Source of the DNA: Symbiodinium natans
Taxonomy: Eukaryota; Sar; Dinophyceae; Suessiales; Symbiodiniaceae
Direction: 5' to 3'
NCBI GenBank assembly: GCA_905221605.1
Contig: CAJNDS010000050.1
Span: forward strand, 75,001-139,000
DNA length: 64,000 nucleotides
Both the position numbers and the translations under genes were made by a program. Position 1 is the first letter of the stretch, and every line of letters starts with the position of its first letter. Below the pieces are notes generated by a model, which saw only the letters and a list, made by a program, of their open reading frames with translations, made no database searches and was not told the origin of the DNA. Positions 47,801 through 55,200 of this stretch are shown one piece after another.

Positions 47801-50800
47801 TCGCGATCGCACGACTTCTGCTTTGTTCCCAAGCTTTCTACAAAAAACGACGGAAGGCATGTGGATGAAGCCCTATGGCAGAGAAACTGCAGCAATGGAG
47901 TCGCGAAACATTACTCCATTGACGCCCACACAGAGTTTCCCCAACGCATGTTCAAGCTTCTGAATATGTCCTGCTTATAGGAAACTTCATGCCCAGGTGC
48001 TCTGGGAAGTTGCAGTTGTCTAAAGCTTGGGGGCGATGGGCCTCAGGGGTTTAGGGCCTTAGGGTGTGTCACTAAAGTGGTCGGAATCCAGCCTGCGGGG
48101 TCTGCATGGGCTCCTTCTCCTCGCCAGCTCGCTCGCACTCTCCCCGCAGCCTCCGAGTGAATACTGGAACTGGGAGGCGAGGGTTTAGGGTTTAGGGTTT
48201 AGGGTTTAGGGTTTAGGGCCACAAAGGACGCAGGTCACATGGCCTGTCTATCTCCAGCTTCAGCGACTTGGCCGTGTCATACTCCTGGAAAAAAGTCAGC
48301 TCAGAACTGCTTCCGGGCATTCACCGGCACTGAAACCCGCCGTCCTCGTTTTCCACAGCGGCCCGCTTCTGCTCCTGGCAGGACACCGGGCCATCCCTTA
48401 CGAGTTCTAGCTACCAATAGACATCATCCTCATAGACACTCCCAAGACTCTTGCACTCCCAAGGAAACAACCCTGGACCTAGACCATCCTTGACACATCT
48501 ATTTCAACCCTCATGAGCCACTCAAAAAAACTCAAAAACAGAGCCAAACAACGCCTCGAGCTCACAGATCTGCAGGCCTTGGCAAGGCTGCCAGGGGCCC
48601 AAGGCACGACAGCACCGGGGTGCAGGTTGCAGACTCTTAAATACATTCACGAGCCCCTGTGCTGCACAGGGCGGCCGCCTTTCTGCTTCAGCATCAAGAT
48701 GGCGTCCTTGCACCGCTTCGCCCCGCCGTAGTCCTTGGACCACGTGATCTTGGAACTCCGAGGCTCAGCCCTAAACCCTGAACCCTAAACCCGAGATCCT
48801 AAAAACTCAACCCCGGTCCTCTGTTTCGACGCACTGCTGCTTCTCCAGCACCAAGTTTCTCAGCCGCTCCAGTGTCTTGGCCTTGCCATCCAGAGCTCGA
48901 CTTCACAAGCAAAAATGGGGAGGGCAAGGACGTGCCTTGCCCTCCGCAAGCTGGTGCCTTCTTAAGCTTGCTTTATACTGCAGGCTGCAGTTCGAGGCTG
49001 CAGTTCGAGGCAGGGACGTCGTACTTGGTCTCATCCAAGTCGGCTAGATCACTCACGACCTCCCGTGGCAGGCAGACTGTTACAAAAAGTTGCCCTTCTT
49101 GGGCCCTTGACTTCAGGGGAGGGGGGGAACCTTTTCAATGACTTCCCCGGCACATACCTACGAAGTATCCATTTATCCTACCGACAAGGCCGGGACGGCT
49201 TTGCGACCTAAACCCTAGATGCAGGGTTTAGGGTTGAGGGCTTAGGGCTTAGGGCTTAGGGCTTAGGGCTTAGGGCTTAGGGCTTAGGGCTTAGGGCTTA
49301 GGGCTTAGGGCTTTTGAACTCTACTTGGTGGCTCATGTGTGCCTTTGAAATTGTCGGCTGCTGTCTCGGAGTTGGGGTCGTCGGCGCCGGGGGCGGCGGC
49401 GGCGGTCTTAGCAGCACTGCGAGCAAGCAGGATTCCCTATCATCGATTACGATTATCACTGTTGCTGCTACCTGAAAATATTCTTACTGTGAATACTATG
49501 AGCTCTATTTTGACTATTATTCTGATAATTACCATTATTACGATAGTTACCAGTACTACTGTTATTACCATCCGTACTATGAGCACTATGCGTACCATCA
49601 GTACCATTAGTACGAGTACTATTCGCACTATTAGCACCATTATGAATTTTTACTCTAATTACTAGTATTACTATGATTATTACTACTATAATTGCGATTC
49701 TTGCGATTAGTACAATTTTCCTATGACATATATTATAACTACAATTATTACCATTACTACCATTGTTACCATTGTTAGTATATTATTACAGGCGGAGTTT
49801 TTGGGGTTGGTTTATCGTTGCTTAAGCGAAGTAAAGTTTTTGTTCGTTTAGAGCATCACAACAGTCCGTAACGTAAAGGCCAAAGGCTATGATGTGGTGA
49901 TGTGGGCGTCTACTTCGACAACAACAACATGCACGCTGTGATGTTATGATGTGATGTTGTGGGGCAGGGGGGCGGAGGAAGGTCTTCCCAACTTGAGCCA
50001 ACCCTTCCCCCGCCTCCCCCCCCCCCCCCCCCTCCGCCCCCTGCCTTTCCAAACATTTCGAAATAAGGGCTGCGTTTCAAAAACCTCTCCGGGCTGCGTT
50101 TCAAAAACCTCTCCGGATCTTTGAAGCATGAGAGCCGATTACATCTTTGCAAGCCACATCTGGATCAAAACAAAGACGCTGCCCCCCCCCCCATCAATAT
50201 CCCAAGCATTGTCTTCAGCGCCACTTGCTATTCAGGGCTTCGTCAGCTTTAGGCAGGGCCGGGCTAAATCACCTTGGTTCCGGCATCTACATCCACCGCA
50301 TCCTCATCTACTTCTTCCTTCTCAACCGACGCCCCCAAAGGAGGATAAGATCCGCAACACCATAACACCCGTAGGAGTAGGATAAGGTCTGAAAGGATAT
50401 GCGGACATGACTCCTTCCTTTTCCGTAAAGGAAGAACATATTGGGATTACAGTCTGACCCTAAAATTCAAGCAAAATCAGAACAAATTAGGATGAGGTAT
50501 AAGGTTTGGCCCTACCACTTAACCGAATATGCGCAAGTGGCCCATGTTCGTGCAAGGATGAAAAATACGGTTTGGCCCTTAACCTTATTTAAGAATAAGG
50601 TCTGGCCCTAAATGTGAACCCTAAACCTCAAATGAAGATGCGGAAAGAAGCCACCCCTTTTCCTGATTGCATCTTAGACGAAAAGGTCCCGCCCCAAACC
50701 TTAAGCGAAATATGCACATTTAAACGAAAATGCGGAAGTGGTGCCCTCATTTTCGTGTAAGGCTTCGAAATTAGGAATACAGTCTGGCCCTAAACCTGAA

Positions 50801-52156
50801 ACCAAAATGCGCAAATAACTCCCACCTTCTCCTGAATAAATCTTCAACGAAAAAGGTCCGGCCTTAAACACCCTCCCCCCCCCCCCCTCAAACCCCTCAC
50901 CCCCCTCAACCCCCACACCCCCACCCCCCCAACCCCCCCCCACCCCTCCCCAACCCCCCCCTCACCCCCCCGCCCCCCCCCTTGTTTAGTAAGCCCATAC
51001 CTTCCTCTTCAGCCTGTATTGCCACGAGTACCACTGTTACTACTATTACTACTAATACTACTATTTCTACTACGATTACTACTATTACTACTATTGCGAG
51101 TATTACAATTACTACGATTATGACTCTTGCTTTACGAGTATTACCATTATTACGACTATAGCTCTTGTTGCTACTATTGCAGTCATTGCGCTCACTACCA
51201 GTACTACTCTTATGCTTGTACTACTAGTACTACTCTTCTGACGAGTATAACTCTTCTTATTCCCATTCTTGCTCTTATTATGATCACTATTGCTACGAGT
51301 ACCATTGTGACGATTATCATCTCTGTGGAGTCCTAAACCCTAAACCCTAAACCCTAAACCCTAAACCCTAAACCCTAAACCCTAAACCCTAAACCCTAAA
51401 CCCTAAACCCTAAACCCGGCCCTGGAAACACTGAGCTTTGGGCTCCACAACGGGAGATGGCGCTTGAGGCGCTGCAACCGGGGATGCCACCTCCCAGGGA
51501 TTCTCCCCACTTGCGGAACAAATTGGGGGGTTTAGGGTTTGGGGTTTGGGCTTTAGGGTTTAGGGTTTAGGGTTTGGGGTTTAGGGTTAAGGGCAGCCAG
51601 TTGCAAACTGGCTTTTGCTTCAGCTTGCGCAGCCCTGAATTTGCATAAGAGAGACAAGCAAGGACTTGGTCAGGCACTGGCGGCGGTTGCTTAGCTTCAG
51701 GCACGGGAACCTGCACCACGAGCCAGCTGGAAAGCAAGTAGAACGCAGGAAAACCGGCGGGAGCTTGCTGTTCGGATCAAGTTGCAAGGATGCATTTGTC
51801 CACGTCGTGCGCGACGTGCCCTACTGTTGCCAACTGGGAGCTCTTTCAGGCTGTTCCAAAAGGCCCCCCCCCCCTCCGACGGCCCAATCCTGTACTTCAA
51901 GGGTTGCAGGTCAACTGCGTGCACTAGGCTAAGATTGCGGCTTGCTAAACCATTACGCAATTTAAGCTCCCCTCACCAGTTACGAGGCCTTCGGAGGTGC
52001 GGAAACGACAGCGCTGGCAGCCGGAACCACCTCTGCGACTGCGATCAGACGCCCCTTTGCCAGAAAACGGCTTCCAAGCCACGTTGAGGTCCCGGCTTGG
52101 ACTGGCATCTCCGCCGGGGGCACGACCTGGCAGCGCACTTTTTTCATGGGAGGACT

Positions 52157-52222
<66 letters not shown>

Positions 52223-55200
52223 CATATATATATATATCATATATATATATATATATATTTCTATTTTTCTTTATCCTTATTTGTACTTATAATTCAAACC
52301 GGAAGGTGTTTGCAGAGACCACGAAAGGCTGTTGGCCATTGCCAGAGCAGTCCCTGTCAACAAGCATCATGCATGAGAGGGCAATCTTCAATCCCAGAGC
52401 AACTCCGCCATCAATCTCCGCCGTTACAGCCACCCTTCTATGTGGGTACTTCCAAGAAACGGGGACCCCTTATATACTCCAAAGGAGACTATATTCCCTT
52501 CCATATTCCCTCTCAGAAGGACCCCAAAAAAAACGCCACCCCAATGTTCGGAAACCCCCATATGTTGAACGTGCTGCTCATTGCTTTGCAAAGCGACTCC
52601 AGGGTTTAGGGTTTAGGGTTTAGGGTTTAGGGTTTAGGGTTTAGGGTTTGGGGTTTGGGGTTTAGGGTTTAGGGCTTAGGGCTTAGGGTTTAGGGTTTAG
52701 GGTTTAGGGTTTAGGGTTTAGGGCCAGGTTTTCGGGATCGCGGCCTCTCCCAGGCAGCTGAGGGCAATGAGCCCCACTTGGTTCAGCGCATTGTAGCGGT
52801 TGATGTGGCACCTTGTGCGCTTTGCGGGTCTTCCCACAAGAACCCATCAGTCTGGAGACCATACGAGGCAGTGCGCTGCTGAGGCATGGGCTTGTGAAAG
52901 AGGATTCTCAGGAACTGTGCTACCACGTCCACGTAGACGCTCTTCAGTTCTCGCGCCTATCCGGCCGCATGTTCCGCTGAAGTTTTCACACTGAGTGGGC
53001 AGAGCTGTCCTGAAACTGGGAGCGCTCGTTGCTGTCCAAAGACAAGTACCCCAGGCGCTTGAACTGCACAGCCTGAGCAAAAAGAAACCGAAGGCGAAAA
53101 GAGCAGAGCAGGACAAGTGGGGTTCAGGTAGCAGCAGGGAGCCACAACTCCAACATCACCTTCTGCGAAACTCACCCCTTGAACCTGCTGCAAAATTTCA
53201 AGCAAGTGCGGCAGCCGGGCCTCTACGGTGGCACCCGATGCCGAGGCCAGGCCAGTGAAGAGCTCGATCCTAGGTTTAAGGTTGAGGGTCTTCAGGGTCC
53301 TTGAGACCCTCAAGCTTGAAACCATAGGCCAAATAAGCGGCTGAGGACGCCTTTGAACGCAGCAAGCCACTGCGAGCAAGAACGCAACCAGCTTGCAAGT
53401 CACAAATCTGAAATATTAATAATACCAATAATAATAATCAAAATAACAAGAATAATAATCAATAATAATACTAATAATAATAAATATCAACAACATCACA
53501 TCGCGGCCAGGAGTTGACATCTCAGGGGGCAGCTTGGTGGCGATCTTGCTCTGGTGGGAGAGGAACTGCACCTCTAATCAGTGAAACCTAAACCCTAAAC
53601 CCTAGACCCTAGACCCTAGACCCTAAACCCTAAACCCTAAACCCTGAACCCTAAACCCTAAACCCTAAAGGGAGAGGTAGAGCTGAGAGGCTACACGTGA
53701 GAGGCTTTGCCTGGCGAAGGTGGACTGTGGTGTCAAACTGCAGGCAGACCTGGCACGGGTTAAGGGTCTTTTGGGTTGAGGGTTTAGGGTTTAGGACTGA
53801 GGGTTGAGGGTTGAGGGTTTAGGGTTTAGGCTTAGGGTCTAGGGTTTAGGGTTTAGGGTTCAGGGTTCAGGGTTTAGGGTTTAGGGTCCTTTAACTCTTT
53901 CAGTGCAGGATTTGGAGTCCGCGAGATCTCTCTGCATGCTGGACGGCTTTTCGAAGCGATTCTGCCACGCACGATCTCCCTCGAAATCGCTCTAGCAGAG
54001 CTTGTGCATTTACGCGCGAGATGAGTCAAGCACTTCTCGCTCGAAAACCTAAGCAATGGCTGCGCTTAGGCAGCTCCCGGGTATCCCCCGGTAATGTCTA
54101 CGGCTGCTCCGCCTTTCTGTGCTGACTCGAAGACAGCCGACATGACCTTGTGAACGGCCAGGGATCTTTTTGGCCAGTCCGGATCGGGCTTGCCGCCGGC
54201 TTTGATGCCCTTGATGCAGCTCGCCAAGTCATCCACCAGCGCATTCACGTGGTCACAGGCTTCAGCTTTCATGACCTGGTCCTTGCCCATGACATCACCT
54301 TGGACGTACTCCGCACTGCCGACAAAGGGGGTCTCGTAGGCGGTGAAGTTCCCGCTCCTCTGCTGTCCTCCCACGAGATCATCGACCCTGATGGTGCCCT
54401 TCTCGCAGACGACCTCATACTGACTTCGGTGGGGCGCCGTGCACCCGCAATCGAAGACTGCAGATCTGTTGCCTGGGAACCACAAGGTGCCCGCGCAGTG
54501 AACAATGGTGTCGACCTTGTTGAGGGTGACGTGGGTGCACACCACTTTCTCTGGCATGATCCACCCAAAGGCCCAGAGAATGGCCGAGAGCGGATACCAA
54601 CCTGGGCAGCTTCTTTTCATGCGCTTTCCTACCTGTTCCTGTCTCTTCTCTCGTGGCCATCACGTTTCTCTGAGCCCAAGGGGCCCTCTAAGAGTTATGT
54701 CCCAGTTTTGCATCACTTCCTGCTCATGACTTTCGGTTCCTCGCTGCTCTCTCTGGCTTCTGAAGGGCTCCCGTCCCGCGCCTTGGTCGCCCAGGCAGCC
54801 CATGGGCTCGCGCGACTTGTCCGTTCGGCCGTTGCCGCCCTGGAGCCAGGCCTCATCCGGAGCCATGAAGGTGAAAGATGCCGAGACCCTCAGCACCTGC
54901 ACGGAAGATGCTGCGATTTGGCTTTCTGGCAAGGAGTCTGCGCTACCTCCTTCCTTGTGCCGCAGCCACAGCTGCACCTAGTAGCACCTAGTGGGGCCTA
55001 GCAGGGTAGCAACAACAGACTCTTCTTTCTGTCAAATCTCACATCACCCTCTAAATGAGTCTATCACATTCTGAGGGGAATTCCTCATTCTTGCTGCGTC
55101 ATCTGTTTGGAAAACTTGCTTGGAAGGGCCTGAAGTCAGAGGGTTGGGATGGGGGGTTGCTGCCACTTTCGCCCTCGCTGATGCTGCATACCTGCATCCC

